In this document: positions 45,015 through 55,326 of the stretch, in pieces | Layout: each line of letters begins with the position of its first letter | How positions within the stretch are numbered: the first letter of the stretch is position 1 | Source: Ignatzschineria sp. F8392 | GTDB lineage: Bacteria; Pseudomonadota; Gammaproteobacteria; Cardiobacteriales; Wohlfahrtiimonadaceae | Assembly (NCBI RefSeq): GCF_002252045.1 | Contig: NZ_NEFF01000002.1 | Location: forward strand, 310,001-374,000 | Length of the DNA: 64,000 nt | Reading direction: 5' to 3' | Made by a program: the position numbers and the translations under genes | Notes under the pieces: generated by a model | What the model was told of the DNA's origin: nothing | The model's database searches: none | Seen by the model: the letters and a program-made list of their open reading frames with translations, nothing else

Positions 45015-46733
45015 ATGAAACAGATTCCTATCCGTATTATTAAACAGGCCCTTCAACAGGTTGCAGAAAATGAGCAGGTCGAGATCGATCTCGCACTCGC
45101 TGATAAGAGCGTTGAGAGAACTCGCGATCTTAGCCATGGTGACTTTGCAAGTAATATTGCAATGATGTCTGCTCGCGCCTTTAAGAGCAATCCTCGTGCA
45201 TTAGCTGAAAAAATGGTCGATGCAATCGGAGAGCAGCCTGAAATTGAAAAGATTGAGATCGCAGGTCCTGGCTTTCTTAACTTTACCTTCAAACCCGAGG
45301 TCTACCATCACGAGCTACAAAATGTTCTTACCAAAAGAGCACAATATGGGCATAACGAGAGTGGCGATCGGGAAAAAGTACAGATTGAATTTGTTTCTGC
45401 AAATCCCACAGGCCCCCTCCATGTCGGCCATGGTCGAGGCGCGGCAGTAGGCGACTCTATCGCCCGCTTACTTGAGGCAAATGGCTTCGATGTTACACGT
45501 GAATTTTACTACAACGATGCCGGCGCTCAGATCGATAATCTTGCCGCTTCAGTCAAAGCGCGCATTGACGGTAAAACCCCTGAAGATAAGGGCTGGCCTG
45601 AAGATGGTTATCGCGGGGAATATATTATCGATATCGCAAAGAGCTATCTAGCAAAAGAGAGCGTTGCAGCGGATGATCGCGAAATCACCGCATCGGGTGA
45701 TCCTGAAGATCTAGAGAATATCCGTAACTTTGCCGTTGCCTATCTTCGCCGGGAGCAAGATCTAGACCTTAAAGCGTTCGACATCAATTTCGATGTCTAC
45801 TACCTAGAGTCCTCTCTCTATAAAGATGGCTCTGTTGATCGCGTTGTTGAGCGATTAATTGAGAAAGGAGTCACCTATGAAGAGGAGGGAGCGCTCTGGT
45901 TAAAGACAACAGAATATGGCGATGATAAAGATCGCGTTATGCGCAAAAAAGAGGGTGGATATACCTATTTTGTCCCGGATGTTGCTTACCATGAGAAAAA
46001 ATGGGAACGTGGCTTCCGCTTTGTCATTAATGAACAAGGTGCAGATCATCACGGCACAATCTCTCGTGTAAGAGCGGGGCTTCAAGCTCTTGATATCGGT
46101 ATTCCTCAAGGATGGCCGGAATATATCCTTCATCAAATGGTGATGGTATTGAGAGATGGTAAAGAGGTAAAAATCTCCAAACGTGCTGGATCTTACGTCA
46201 CATTACGTGATCTGATCGATGAGGTCGGAAAAGATGCAACACGCTACTTCTTAGCGGCACGTAATCCTGATTCTCAACTTCAATTTGATATCGATCTTGC
46301 GCTCTCTCAATCGAGCGATAATCCGGTCTACTATATTCAATATGCACATGCTCGTATCTGCTCAATCTTGGCAGAAAGAGAGAAGCGCGATCACAATTTT
46401 GATGCAGAATTTGCGGCAAAACATCTCTCTCTACTAACAGCTACCGCTGAATATCGCTTAATGCGTACCCTCTCTAGCTTTGGAGAGATGGTTGCAACTG
46501 CCGGTAGAAATCGAGCACCTCATCTGATCGCAAATTATCTCCAAGAGCTCGCGGCAGATGTTCATAGCTATTACAATGCAAAAGATGAATCTGGAAATGC
46601 CATTCGTATCTTAACTGATAATGAGTCAGAAAAAGGGCTACAAGATGCCAAGCTCTATCTCTTGATGGCTGCGAAACAAGTTCTTGCAAATGGATTAACA
46701 CTATTAGGTCTCTCGGCACCAACAAAGATGTAA
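45015..46733 (+). CDS. argS: Arginyl-tRNA synthetase
   Basis: A 572-aa class I synthetase. The HIGH motif is in [19 protein letters not shown] (HVGH, about residues 137-140). The KMSKS equivalent is degenerate ([10 protein letters not shown], about 390), and an N-terminal additional domain precedes (1-110). The C-terminal DALR anticodon domain ends at [10 protein letters not shown], typical for ArgS. It charges tRNA-Arg without a clear KMSKS, as known for this enzyme. The next gene is the SPOR protein, an order also seen in Pseudomonas. Confidence 0.97.
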   Translation: MKQIPIRIIKQALQQVAENEQVEIDLALADKSVERTRDLSHGDFASNIAMMSARAFKSNPRALAEKMVDAIGEQPEIEKIEIAGPGFLNFTFKPEVYHHELQNVLTKRAQYGHNESGDREKVQIEFVSANPTGPLHVGHGRGAAVGDSIARLLEANGFDVTREFYYNDAGAQIDNLAASVKARIDGKTPEDKGWPEDGYRGEYIIDIAKSYLAKESVAADDREITASGDPEDLENIRNFAVAYLRREQDLDLKAFDINFDVYYLESSLYKDGSVDRVVERLIEKGVTYEEEGALWLKTTEYGDDKDRVMRKKEGGYTYFVPDVAYHEKKWERGFRFVINEQGADHHGTISRVRAGLQALDIGIPQGWPEYILHQMVMVLRDGKEVKISKRAGSYVTLRDLIDEVGKDATRYFLAARNPDSQLQFDIDLALSQSSDNPVYYIQYAHARICSILAEREKRDHNFDAEFAAKHLSLLTATAEYRLMRTLSSFGEMVATAGRNRAPHLIANYLQELAADVHSYYNAKDESGNAIRILTDNESEKGLQDAKLYLLMAAKQVLANGLTLLGLSAPTKM

Positions 46734-46786
46734 TAATAAAGATGTAATATAACGTTGTAACTTCAATCCTAAGTGATGCGCAAAGT

Positions 46787-47533
46787 ATGCCAAAAATAGA
46801 TCAAGTACAGATAAAAGGACAATGGAGAAGAGTTAAATCTTTTCTCCGCTTCTTCCGTAGAACTCCCACTCGAGGGGAGTTCATTGTCTATGTGATCATT
46901 GTTGCTGCAGTGATCGCGATCTCCCTCTTTTTTGCCCATCATGCAGAAAAAAAAGCAGCAGAGAAAGAGGCGCGACGCATCGCACAAGAAGAGCGAGCAT
47001 TAGCGCGGGAGCTTGAGAAGCAAAAGCCCTTTTCTCCTGAAGAGATTCAGATTCCAGAATCGGAATTCTCTTTCTATGAGCAACTCGCTAATCGCTCCTT
47101 CCATATGGCAGGAGAAGAGACTATTGGCGGGCGCAACCTTAGTGAAGTGCCGATGATCCCCAAAGAGGAGAAAAAGCCTCTTAAATTTGAATTGATCAGC
47201 CAACCCTCCGGATATGAATCGGTGGATAAAGAGATCAAAAATGAGTTAGCACTTGAGTTACTCTCTGTCTCCGAATATGTTGCTCCTGAGCCAGATCGCG
47301 ATCAAGGTGTTCAGAAAAAGCTACAAACCGGCAGCTTCTCCTCTACTTTTGAAGCAAATATTCATAAATCACAATTGGAGTCGATGGGGTATACGCCAAC
47401 AGTCAATAAAGTCACCGTTAATGGGAAAACCGTTTACCGCGTTCAAATTGGCCCATTTAGTCCGAGAGATTTAGCACAGACAAAGCGGAACCTCGATGAA
47501 CAGAGAATCCCCTTTATTGAGGTTAGACCCTAA
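46787..47533 (+). CDS. ftsN: SPOR-domain division protein, FtsN-like
   Basis: A 248-aa bitopic protein: basic cytoplasmic N-terminus, one membrane helix (about residues 34-50), a charged coiled region (about 52-80), a short segment FSFYEQLANRSF and a SPOR domain (about 172-246) with LQTGSFSSTFEA, GKTVYRVQIGPF. SPOR domains bind denuded septal glycans. Position after argS and domain order fit FtsN, which activates FtsWI during constriction. Sequence identity of FtsN is always low, so the name relies on synteny and architecture. The Shine-Dalgarno is weak. Confidence 0.8.
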   Translation: MPKIDQVQIKGQWRRVKSFLRFFRRTPTRGEFIVYVIIVAAVIAISLFFAHHAEKKAAEKEARRIAQEERALARELEKQKPFSPEEIQIPESEFSFYEQLANRSFHMAGEETIGGRNLSEVPMIPKEEKKPLKFELISQPSGYESVDKEIKNELALELLSVSEYVAPEPDRDQGVQKKLQTGSFSSTFEANIHKSQLESMGYTPTVNKVTVNGKTVYRVQIGPFSPRDLAQTKRNLDEQRIPFIEVRP

Positions 47534-47766
47534 TTAATCTTCTCTCTACTACGCTTATCGCTGACAAGCGATATCGATTATAAGAAGGGATTTTTATCAA
47601 ATATCAAGCTGTTATCAAACTGTTATCAGAATAATTACACTCTGATAATAGTTGATGATCTAATCATATTCATTGTCACCCAATAAATTTAAAATAACGC
47701 ATAAATAGCGTATAGTGTAACAATACAATACTATTTATACTCATTACATGATTTAAGGTTTTTACT

Positions 47767-48336
47767 ATGTCTCGTGGAATTAATAAAGTTATTCTTGTTG
47801 GTCGTCTCGGTAATGACCCTGATGTCCGTTACACTGCTGCAGGTAGCGCTGTTACCACCATCTCTGTTGCAACATCAGAGAGTTGGAAAGATCGTAATAC
47901 TGGACAACAGCAAGAGCGCACCGAATGGCACCGCGTTGTCTTTTTCGGTCGCTTAGCAGAAATTGCTGGGCAATATCTTAAAAAAGGAAGCCAAGTCTAT
48001 GTAGAGGGTTCTCTTCGGACTAATAAATATACCGATAAAAATGGTATTGAGCGCTACTCTACCGACATCAATGCAAATGAGCTACAGATGTTAGGCGGCG
48101 GTGGTGGCGGTGGCAATAACTTTGGAGGTCCTGCCGCATCTTCTGGTTACCAAGACTTTAATCAAGCACCGCAACAAGACACTTATGGTGGATCACAACA
48201 AGCACCTCGCCCACAACAAAACCAAGGCTATAACCAGAGCCAAAATCAAGGACAGAGTCAAGGATTTAATCAGCCCAAACAGCAAGAAAGTGGAATGGCT
48301 GACTTTGATGATTTCGATGATGATATCCCATTCTAG
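47767..48336 (+). CDS. ssb: Single-stranded DNA-binding protein
   Basis: A 189-aa SSB: OB fold in residues 1-112 ([20 protein letters not shown], cut: [38 protein letters not shown]), a Gly/Gln/Asn-rich disordered linker (about 115-175) and the acidic tip DDFDDDIPF that recruits ExoI, RecO, RecQ and others. The length matches E. coli (178). The usual divergent uvrA is not present. A strong terminator follows at 48377. Confidence 0.97.
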   Translation: MSRGINKVILVGRLGNDPDVRYTAAGSAVTTISVATSESWKDRNTGQQQERTEWHRVVFFGRLAEIAGQYLKKGSQVYVEGSLRTNKYTDKNGIERYSTDINANELQMLGGGGGGGNNFGGPAASSGYQDFNQAPQQDTYGGSQQAPRPQQNQGYNQSQNQGQSQGFNQPKQQESGMADFDDFDDDIPF

Positions 48337-48376
48337 GCGAGACCTAAGAATAAGTAGTGCGATAATAAGCTTAAAC

Positions 48377-48404
48377 AGCCTAGCCCTTATATGCTAGGCT
48401 TTTT
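48377..48404 (+). terminator. Terminator after ssb
   Basis: AGCCTAGC (48377-48384) pairs with GCTAGGCT (48393-48400) around an 8-nt loop and is followed by TTTT. Confidence 0.9.
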
Positions 48405-48431
48405 CTTGTCCCCTCTTATCATCCCGTTTCC

Positions 48432-48453
48432 AGATTCTTTCTAGATTCTTTCT
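48432..48453. repeat. Exact 11-bp tandem duplication upstream of the cyclo-ligase gene
   Basis: AGATTCTTTCT occurs twice head to tail, ending 6 bp before the AAAAGGAG Shine-Dalgarno (48460-48467). Confidence 0.85.
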
Positions 48454-48477
48454 AAGTCTTAAAAGGAGCAACCTATC

Positions 48478-49086
48478 ATGAAGATCGATCCTCCCTACAG
48501 CGCAGAGAAAGCAGAACTGAGAGATTATTTCAGCAATGCAAGAAGAGCCCTTTCAGATGATCAATATCGGCAATATTCACAAGAGATTTGCCGGCAACTT
48601 TTGAGCTACTTAATCGATCTCAAAAGTGAGCAACCCTCAGCAATACATCTCCATCTCTTCCTGCCGATAGAAGCTCAAAGAGAGGTCGATCTGCGTCCTC
48701 TGCTCCCACACCTTTGGCAATACAATATTAGAGTTGCCGTTCCAAGAGTTAAGCAAGGAGCGCTTGAACATATCCCATTAACAGCAGAAACCAAATTAAA
48801 AACTAGTCGTTGGGGTATTCCTGAGCCGACTGAGGATTATAGCCCCTTAACCGAGGAAGAGATCAACTCTATTACAACAGTTATTACCCCCCTTTTAACC
48901 TGTGATATAAAGGGACATCGCGTCGGTTATGGGGGCGGTTTTTATGATCAATTTTTTAAAACTTATCCCCATCTTATCAAGATTGGCGTCGGCTTCTTCC
49001 CACCTATTGAAAAGATATTGGATAGTTACCCAGGGGATATCCCTATCGATTACTATCTCTACCCCAAAGAGCTGATCCGTTTCTAA
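48478..49086 (+). CDS. fau: 5-formyltetrahydrofolate cyclo-ligase
   Basis: A 202-aa enzyme of the YgfA/Fau family: basic N-terminus (AELRDYFSNARRAL), AIHLHLFLPI and the signature GHRVGYGGGFYDQFF (about residues 142-156) that binds ATP phosphate. It converts 5-formyl-THF to 5,10-methenyl-THF with ATP. In many Proteobacteria this gene follows the 6S RNA gene ssrS; here it follows ssb, and ssrS is 22 kb away. AAAAGGAG lies before the ATG. Confidence 0.92.
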   Translation: MKIDPPYSAEKAELRDYFSNARRALSDDQYRQYSQEICRQLLSYLIDLKSEQPSAIHLHLFLPIEAQREVDLRPLLPHLWQYNIRVAVPRVKQGALEHIPLTAETKLKTSRWGIPEPTEDYSPLTEEEINSITTVITPLLTCDIKGHRVGYGGGFYDQFFKTYPHLIKIGVGFFPPIEKILDSYPGDIPIDYYLYPKELIRF

Positions 49087-49182
49087 GATAGAAGAGCAGG
49101 AATGAAAGGCTAAAAGAAGAGAGATACGACCGGACAATAGAGTGGTAAAATAGCCACTTCCCCTCGCTATGGAGATTATGAG

Positions 49183-51366
49183 ATGAATAGAATGTTAGCC
49201 CTCACAAAAATTATGGCTCCTTTTTATAATAATTATCTTCTCTATAGTCTCAAGATATTGATCATTATGGTGGGCGTTGTACTGATCCCTATGGCACTGA
49301 CCGGCGATCTTCAACTCTCCCCTATCTTAGGCGCTGTAGCGGCAGCACTCTCTGATCTAGATGACCATATTAAAGGCCGAATTAAAAATATTGGCTTAAT
49401 TCTGCTCATCTTCTTTCTAGTAGCTACAACCGTCGAGCTCTTCTTTCCCTACCCACCTCTCTTTCTCCTCCTCTGTACTTTAGGAACAAGCGCCTTGATC
49501 ATGTTAGGTGCATTAGGAGAGCGTTATGCAACAACTGCCTTTGGAACTTTAGTCTTAATGGTCTATGCCATGCTCACTCTGGAACCAGATCGAGCTTGGT
49601 ATATTCAACCATTAACACTGCTAACTGGCGCACTCTGGTATCATCTGATCTCTCTACTATTTCACCTGATCTGGCCTGCCCGTCCGATTACTGAATCATT
49701 GGGAGAAGCATATCGTGACCTGGCCCATTTTTTAGAACTTAAAGCACGCTTCTTCGACCCTGATGAGGGAGAGAGCATTCAAAAGTTGAAATTAAAACTC
49801 TCTATTGCCGGCAAAACATTAACAACGCGCCTCAATAGTATTAAGGGTGCTTTAATACGACGATTACAGAATGAGCAATCTAATCAGCCCTATTCAGAAC
49901 TTCTCAATTACTACCTTGTAGCACAAGCGATCTACGAGCGCGCATCATCTATCCATGTAGAATATGAGATTCTGCATAAAGAATTTCTCTATAGTGATCT
50001 ACTCTTTCGCTATCAGCGTGTCATGATGCAGCAAGGCAATGCGGCTCAAAAGGTGGCCGAAGCTCTACTTCATAAAAAAAAGTATCTCTATCCACAATAT
50101 CTCTCGCGCATCACGAGCCGTCTTGAAGAGACCACATTAAGACTCAAAAAAGATCATGCCGCATCAATCGAGATTATTATCTCGATCGAAAATATCCTTC
50201 ATAACCTCAAACAGATCAATACTCTCCTTCTTAAGATGGAGAGCGGTTTAACAGATTCAGAGCTTTTTCAAAGAGAGATTAAAGCGCTACGTCCCACGAA
50301 GAAGAGCAGCAAAATAGTGTCTCTGAAAGACTCACTTCTCAATATCTATCAAACCATCAATGCCCATTTAACTAAAGAGTCAGAAATTTTTCGTCATGCC
50401 GTCAGAATGGGCTTTGTCATGGGGGTAGGTTACCTCATAATCTGGGGAATTAATCTCGCTAATACCCATCTACTCGGGAATGGTCCTGTCACCAATCGCA
50501 TCTATTGGATTGTCTTAACAGCTATTTTTGTCTGCCAGCCTAATGTAATTGTCACCAAAAGTCGTATCTTAAAACGGCTCTCCGGCACCTTTATTGGTGT
50601 CTTATTCACACTACTTTTTCTTCAATTTTCACCCTCAACGTCATTGCAGGTCCTAATGGTCATTGCAAGTAGCACACTCTTTTTCAGCTTAAGTGCTCTA
50701 GGCTACTCCTTTACAACAGCACTGATTACGATTATGGTCTTGATCAGTTTTAACCTCAATGACTATGCATTTATTGCTCCAGAGCGCTTAATTGATACCA
50801 TTATTGGCTGTGCAATTGCTTGGTTTGCTGCACGCTTCATTCTTCCAGATTGGCGCTATCATAATATTCAACATGCCTATGAGAAAGTCGCCGAAAAAAA
50901 TAGTGAATACTTAAGGGAAATTCAAGAGCAATATCATCAGGGGCGACATGATAGTTTAAATTATCTCTCAACACGCGCTCGAGCCAATGAGGCTGATAGT
51001 GAATTAGCCGCTCTCTTTGCTTCCTTATCAGAAACTAAAGGGAAAGATGAAGCTGCACTCTCAGAGCTCTTTCACAATCTCTGCCTCAACAATACCTTTT
51101 TAGGATACCTCTCCGCTCTTGGTGCCCATCGCTCCGCAATTGAGAATCAACAAGTCCTACAACTTTTAGATAAAACTGCCAACTTTATTACTCAAACATT
51201 ACAACAACGACAATTTGATCAGCCAACCTATAGCCAATTAAAGAGAGAGATCGTTCAACAACAGGATCAAAATCGAAGTGATTTAGCTTCCGCCCTACTA
51301 CTCCAGCAGCTAACATTGTTACTTCGAACACTCCCCTCCTATCTTAAGGCACTCTTTAAAGCTTAA
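49183..51366 (+). CDS. FUSC family protein, YccS/YhfK type
   Basis: A 727-aa inner-membrane protein: two blocks of about six helices (about residues 20-160 and 400-540), each followed by a cytoplasmic helical region. It matches YccS/YhfK (about 700-720 aa). The segment ILGAVAAALSDLDDHIKGR is family-like. FUSC proteins are thought to export aromatic or other organic compounds; the E. coli paralogs have no firm function. It is a single gene, with GGAG 9 bp before the ATG. Confidence 0.85.
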   Translation: MNRMLALTKIMAPFYNNYLLYSLKILIIMVGVVLIPMALTGDLQLSPILGAVAAALSDLDDHIKGRIKNIGLILLIFFLVATTVELFFPYPPLFLLLCTLGTSALIMLGALGERYATTAFGTLVLMVYAMLTLEPDRAWYIQPLTLLTGALWYHLISLLFHLIWPARPITESLGEAYRDLAHFLELKARFFDPDEGESIQKLKLKLSIAGKTLTTRLNSIKGALIRRLQNEQSNQPYSELLNYYLVAQAIYERASSIHVEYEILHKEFLYSDLLFRYQRVMMQQGNAAQKVAEALLHKKKYLYPQYLSRITSRLEETTLRLKKDHAASIEIIISIENILHNLKQINTLLLKMESGLTDSELFQREIKALRPTKKSSKIVSLKDSLLNIYQTINAHLTKESEIFRHAVRMGFVMGVGYLIIWGINLANTHLLGNGPVTNRIYWIVLTAIFVCQPNVIVTKSRILKRLSGTFIGVLFTLLFLQFSPSTSLQVLMVIASSTLFFSLSALGYSFTTALITIMVLISFNLNDYAFIAPERLIDTIIGCAIAWFAARFILPDWRYHNIQHAYEKVAEKNSEYLREIQEQYHQGRHDSLNYLSTRARANEADSELAALFASLSETKGKDEAALSELFHNLCLNNTFLGYLSALGAHRSAIENQQVLQLLDKTANFITQTLQQRQFDQPTYSQLKREIVQQQDQNRSDLASALLLQQLTLLLRTLPSYLKALFKA

Positions 51367-51801
51367 AATATTTAATCACGGTAGAAGAGATTAAGGATGC
51401 AATACTTAGTGATACAATGAACTATTAAACTAAAACAGTTAAAAGTATAAAATCGAAAAGTAAAAAGTGTTATTTAAAAGGTGTTATTAATTAGAAACTT
51501 TAATCAAAATTGGTATTAAAAGAATTATCAAAAGTGAGTGATAATAATTGAATGAGCATGATTTAATGAGAATAATGAAGAGTGAACTTATTAGCCTCTA
51601 GCTCAATCTCATCTAGCTCAATCCTGTTCAACCTGGTTGTGATGCCATCCTTAAGTCATTACTCATTATGCGTTTGTCATTAATAAAGTTAATCATGCTG
51701 ATAACATCGATAGCGTTGATAGCGAAAAAAAGTACTCACTCTTAATCTACCAACTATTAGAGTCCTATTTTAGAGTCCTATTCCTAAAGGAGTTTGTATA
51801 T
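51367..51801. other. 435-bp ppnN upstream region with tandem duplications
   Basis: No gene seen. CTAGCTCAATC is repeated at 51598-51608 and 51613-51623. The 13-mer TTAGAGTCCTATT is exactly duplicated in tandem (51757-51769 and 51770-51782), ending only a few bp before the AAAGGAG Shine-Dalgarno of ppnN (51785-51791). Confidence 0.75.
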
Positions 51802-53211
51802 ATGCCAAACCGTATTCGATACGATATCTATCCCCCAAAAGGATCGATGGATCTGATCTCACATACAGAGAGCGCTATCTTAAAAAAGACAGCAAAAGGG
51901 GAGCTCTACCCTCTCTTTAGAAACTGTACACTTGCTGTGCTCAATACTGGTAGCAAAACCGATGATCCTCAGCTCATTGCCAGTCAATATAAAGATTATG
52001 ATATCGAATTAATTCGTACAGAGAGGGGTATTAAGCTACGCCTCTTCAATCCTCCACAAGAGGTCTTTGTAGATGGTAAATTAACCAATGTGATTCGACG
52101 CAATCTCTTTTCTGTCTTAAGAGATACCCTCTTTATCGATTCTGTCTCATCGCTCTATCATGAATATAAAAATGGAAATGATACCGGTTCACTCATTAAA
52201 GTTTCAGAGAATCAACGTAACTCTTTAACGACCGATTTTGTCTTTGCGATTTTACGAAATGCCAATGCTTTACTCACAGATCAAGATCCTAATATTATCG
52301 TCTGTTGGGGTGGGCACTCAATTAATGAGACTGAGTATGAATATGGATATGCGGTAGGCCAAGAATTAGGAGTTCGCCATCTTAATATCTGCACAGGATG
52401 TGGCCCTGGTGCCATGGAAGCACCTATGCGTGGTGCAGCAGTGGGTCATGCTCGCCAATCGAATAAAGAGAGTCGTTTTATCGGTATCACTGAAACCTCT
52501 ATCATTGCAGCGGAACCTCCCAATCCTCTCGTCAATGAATTGATTGTTATGTCCGATATTGAGAAGCGCCTTGAGGCCTTTGTCCGCCTTGGGCATGGCA
52601 TTATTATCTTCCCTGGGGGCGTAGGAACAGCGGAAGAGTTCTTCTATATCTTAGGTTTACTACTCCATCCTAAAAATAGAGATATCTGCCTCCCCCTCGT
52701 TTTAACAGGACCTAAAGAGAGTGAAAGCTACTTTAGAACGCTAGATGCCTTTATTAGTAAAACATTAGGGGAAGAAGCACAGAAACTTTATGAAATAATT
52801 ATCGATGACCCCGCCGCAGTTGCTCGCAAAATGAAACGATCCATGCCACAGGTTAAAGAGTGCCGAGAATTACGAGGTGATGCCTACTGCTTTAATTGGT
52901 TACTCACTATTCCTAAAGATTTTCAGCAACCTTTTATCCCAACGCATGAAAATATGGCAAAGCTCGATCTTCATCTCGATCAACCTAAAGCACAATTAGC
53001 CGCTAACCTACGCAAAGCTTTCTCCGGCATTGTTGCAGGAAACGTTAAAGAATTTGGTATTCAAGCAATTCAGGAACATGGTCCCTTTGAGTTATCGGGA
53101 GATCCTGAACTAATGGAGATGATCGACCAACTATTAAGAGAGTTTGTTCAGCAACAACGAATGAAACTCCCAGGGTCGGAATATACACCTTGCTATACCA
53201 TTCGAAGATAG
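51802..53211 (+). CDS. ppnN: Pyrimidine/purine nucleotide 5'-monophosphate nucleosidase PpnN
   Basis: A 469-aa YgdH/PpnN protein: N-terminal domain (about 1-145), central LOG/Rossmann domain (about 150-330) with [20 protein letters not shown] and the signature [12 protein letters not shown], and a C-terminal domain. It hydrolyses nucleoside monophosphates to base plus ribose-5-phosphate and is stimulated by (p)ppGpp in E. coli. The length matches (454). AAAGGAG precedes the ATG. A strong terminator follows at 53272. Confidence 0.95.
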   Translation: MPNRIRYDIYPPKGSMDLISHTESAILKKTAKGELYPLFRNCTLAVLNTGSKTDDPQLIASQYKDYDIELIRTERGIKLRLFNPPQEVFVDGKLTNVIRRNLFSVLRDTLFIDSVSSLYHEYKNGNDTGSLIKVSENQRNSLTTDFVFAILRNANALLTDQDPNIIVCWGGHSINETEYEYGYAVGQELGVRHLNICTGCGPGAMEAPMRGAAVGHARQSNKESRFIGITETSIIAAEPPNPLVNELIVMSDIEKRLEAFVRLGHGIIIFPGGVGTAEEFFYILGLLLHPKNRDICLPLVLTGPKESESYFRTLDAFISKTLGEEAQKLYEIIIDDPAAVARKMKRSMPQVKECRELRGDAYCFNWLLTIPKDFQQPFIPTHENMAKLDLHLDQPKAQLAANLRKAFSGIVAGNVKEFGIQAIQEHGPFELSGDPELMEMIDQLLREFVQQQRMKLPGSEYTPCYTIRR

Positions 53212-53626
53212 AAAATAGGTAAGAGGCAATTTTTATACTGCCGACCAATTGATAAGATTTCTAAATAGCGAAACCTCAAAGTGATATCTACCTTTGAGGT
53301 TTTTTAATCTCTACTTTATCTCTACTCCAACTTCACAGCCACCTAAGCTCAATGAGTTTAATGAGTTTAATTTGATAAAAATTTATATTTAAATTTACAA
53401 AATATTAAACACAACTATTCATAATAGTATGCATTGTCCAATCAACAAATATCTTTCAAACAAAATCATAGTGTTAATGTTGCAAATCAAATTGATAGGT
53501 CATAAAAATAAACTTATTGCAATAATGATATAATGAAAAATAACATATTAATTTTATTTACAAAAATATTAGATTTTTCTATTTTCCTTAAAATATAGAT
53601 CTGTTTTTTGATAAAAAGAGGGGTTT
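53212..53626. other. Intergenic region before the MFS-amidase pair
   Basis: No gene is supported. After the ppnN terminator there is an exact 9-bp tandem duplication AATGAGTTT (53351-53368), then about 230 bp of very AT-rich DNA that probably contains the promoter of the MFS gene. No regulator gene was found. Confidence 0.6.
53272..53306 (+). terminator. Terminator after ppnN
   Basis: AACCTCAAAG (53272-53281) pairs with CTTTGAGGTT (53292-53301) around 10 nt and runs into a T-tract. Confidence 0.9.
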
Positions 53627-55282
53627 ATGAAAGATATCACTTCACAAGCACCACCTACTAACATGCTTCCAAAAGTTAGTGGCTTAGTGCTTATTGTCCT
53701 TGTTTTAACCCAAATTGGCACAACGGGAGATAATAGCATCTTAAGTGTTGCGACATCTGCACTGATAGAGGGCTTAGGTGCTGATATGAGCGAAATATCT
53801 CTCGCTAATACAATCTACTCTCTGTGTGCTGGTGCCCTGATGATTGTGGGCGGACTATTAGGTATTATTATCGGTTGGAAGCTAAATTTTAGAATCGGTT
53901 TGATCTTAGCTATTGCCGGAGAGCTTGCTGTATCGTTATCACCGAATATGCTTATCTTTTCTTGGGTGGGTCGTGTACTTGTAGGTGTCGGCGCCAGTTT
54001 AATGATCCCATCTGTATTAGGAATCATCCCGGCGCTCTATCAAGGAAAAAATCGAGTCGTAGCCTTTGGGGCTATCGGTGCAGCGACTGGAATTGCCTCT
54101 ATTATTGCTCCTATTGCCGCAGGATTTTTAATTGATACAGTTGGTTGGCGTATCAGTTTTGCCAGTCTTGCTGCCTATTTTGCTTTAATATTCTTAGGCA
54201 CCTTTACCATTCCCACACTCCCTAAAAACAATCTAAAAATTCATTTCGATTCAAAAGGAAGTATCTTAGCTATTTTAGGTCTCTTTGCTCTTATCATTGG
54301 TCTTTCCAAAATTAGCAATTGGGGCCTATTCACCGCTCTTCCTGATGCGCCCTTTGATATTGCAGGTTACTCCCCGGCAATCCCCCTTATCTTCCTCGGC
54401 GCCATTATTCTCTATATTCTGCTGAGAGTCGAAGGTAAAGAAGAAGATCGCTATGGCACAGTCCTCATTCCTCGCTCATTTATTAAAAATAAGAGTGCAT
54501 TTTCTGGAATATTAGCAAGTGCCATGACCTTCTTAGCATTCGCTGCAATCGTTATTGTTATCAACCCTTACTTCCTTGAAGTAGCCGATTATAGCGCGGC
54601 AGATACCGGGATCGCAATGTCCTCTATGGGAATTGCAATGGTGATCTTCTCAATGGGTATTCCTAAACTTTACCCCAACATCAATCGCCGTGCGACGGTG
54701 CAAGTCGGTTATCTTGCAATCTTAATATCCGCATTTCCTATGGCGATGGGGCTAACACCAACAGGAACCAATTATCTGCTCTATATCGGTCTTGGTATCT
54801 TAGGAACCGGCCTTGGATTGGTCGCCTCCCAAGCTTCAATTATTGTCGCTGAAGCAATTAGTAATAAGGATGCGCAACAATCGGGTGGTATTCAAGCTGC
54901 GGCTCGAAATGTGGGACAAGCATTTGGAGTTGCCCTCTTAGGAACATATCTCACTTTTGGTAATCCTGCTAATGTTATGCAACATGTAAAAGAGGATAAA
55001 ACTATTTCTCCCGTTGCTGCTGAATTTGTTACGGAAAATAGAATTACTTTTATGAGCAACAACAACCTAGAAAAACTCTTAAAAGAACATCAGCTTCCAC
55101 AAACAGATATCAATGAGTTATTAAAAATCAATGCGAATGCTCGATTAGAGACTTCAAGAAATGCTCTCTATATCCTTGCCGGAATCGCTCTACTCTTTCT
55201 ACTCTTTACAACCCGACACATTAGTCGCCATAAAGAGGAAGAGGTACCCACAACAAAGACTCAATCATCAATTCAATCCTAA
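53627..55282 (+). CDS. MFS transporter paired with the amidase
   Basis: A 551-aa major facilitator with about 14 helices (DHA2-like length). The A-motif region reads GGLLGIIIGWKLNFRIGLI, and motif C-like GVGASLMIPSVLG follows. A hydrophilic segment (about residues 450-510) precedes the last helix, and the tail is polar. Start ATG 53627 follows GAGGGG. The next gene, a choloylglycine-hydrolase-family amidase, starts 44 bp later, so the pair is very likely one transcript and the transporter probably moves the amidase substrate or product. Substrate unknown. Confidence 0.85.
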   Translation: MKDITSQAPPTNMLPKVSGLVLIVLVLTQIGTTGDNSILSVATSALIEGLGADMSEISLANTIYSLCAGALMIVGGLLGIIIGWKLNFRIGLILAIAGELAVSLSPNMLIFSWVGRVLVGVGASLMIPSVLGIIPALYQGKNRVVAFGAIGAATGIASIIAPIAAGFLIDTVGWRISFASLAAYFALIFLGTFTIPTLPKNNLKIHFDSKGSILAILGLFALIIGLSKISNWGLFTALPDAPFDIAGYSPAIPLIFLGAIILYILLRVEGKEEDRYGTVLIPRSFIKNKSAFSGILASAMTFLAFAAIVIVINPYFLEVADYSAADTGIAMSSMGIAMVIFSMGIPKLYPNINRRATVQVGYLAILISAFPMAMGLTPTGTNYLLYIGLGILGTGLGLVASQASIIVAEAISNKDAQQSGGIQAAARNVGQAFGVALLGTYLTFGNPANVMQHVKEDKTISPVAAEFVTENRITFMSNNNLEKLLKEHQLPQTDINELLKINANARLETSRNALYILAGIALLFLLFTTRHISRHKEEEVPTTKTQSSIQS

Positions 55283-55326
55283 TCCTATTCCTATTCATAA
55301 TCGATAATTTTATAAGGAGATACAAT

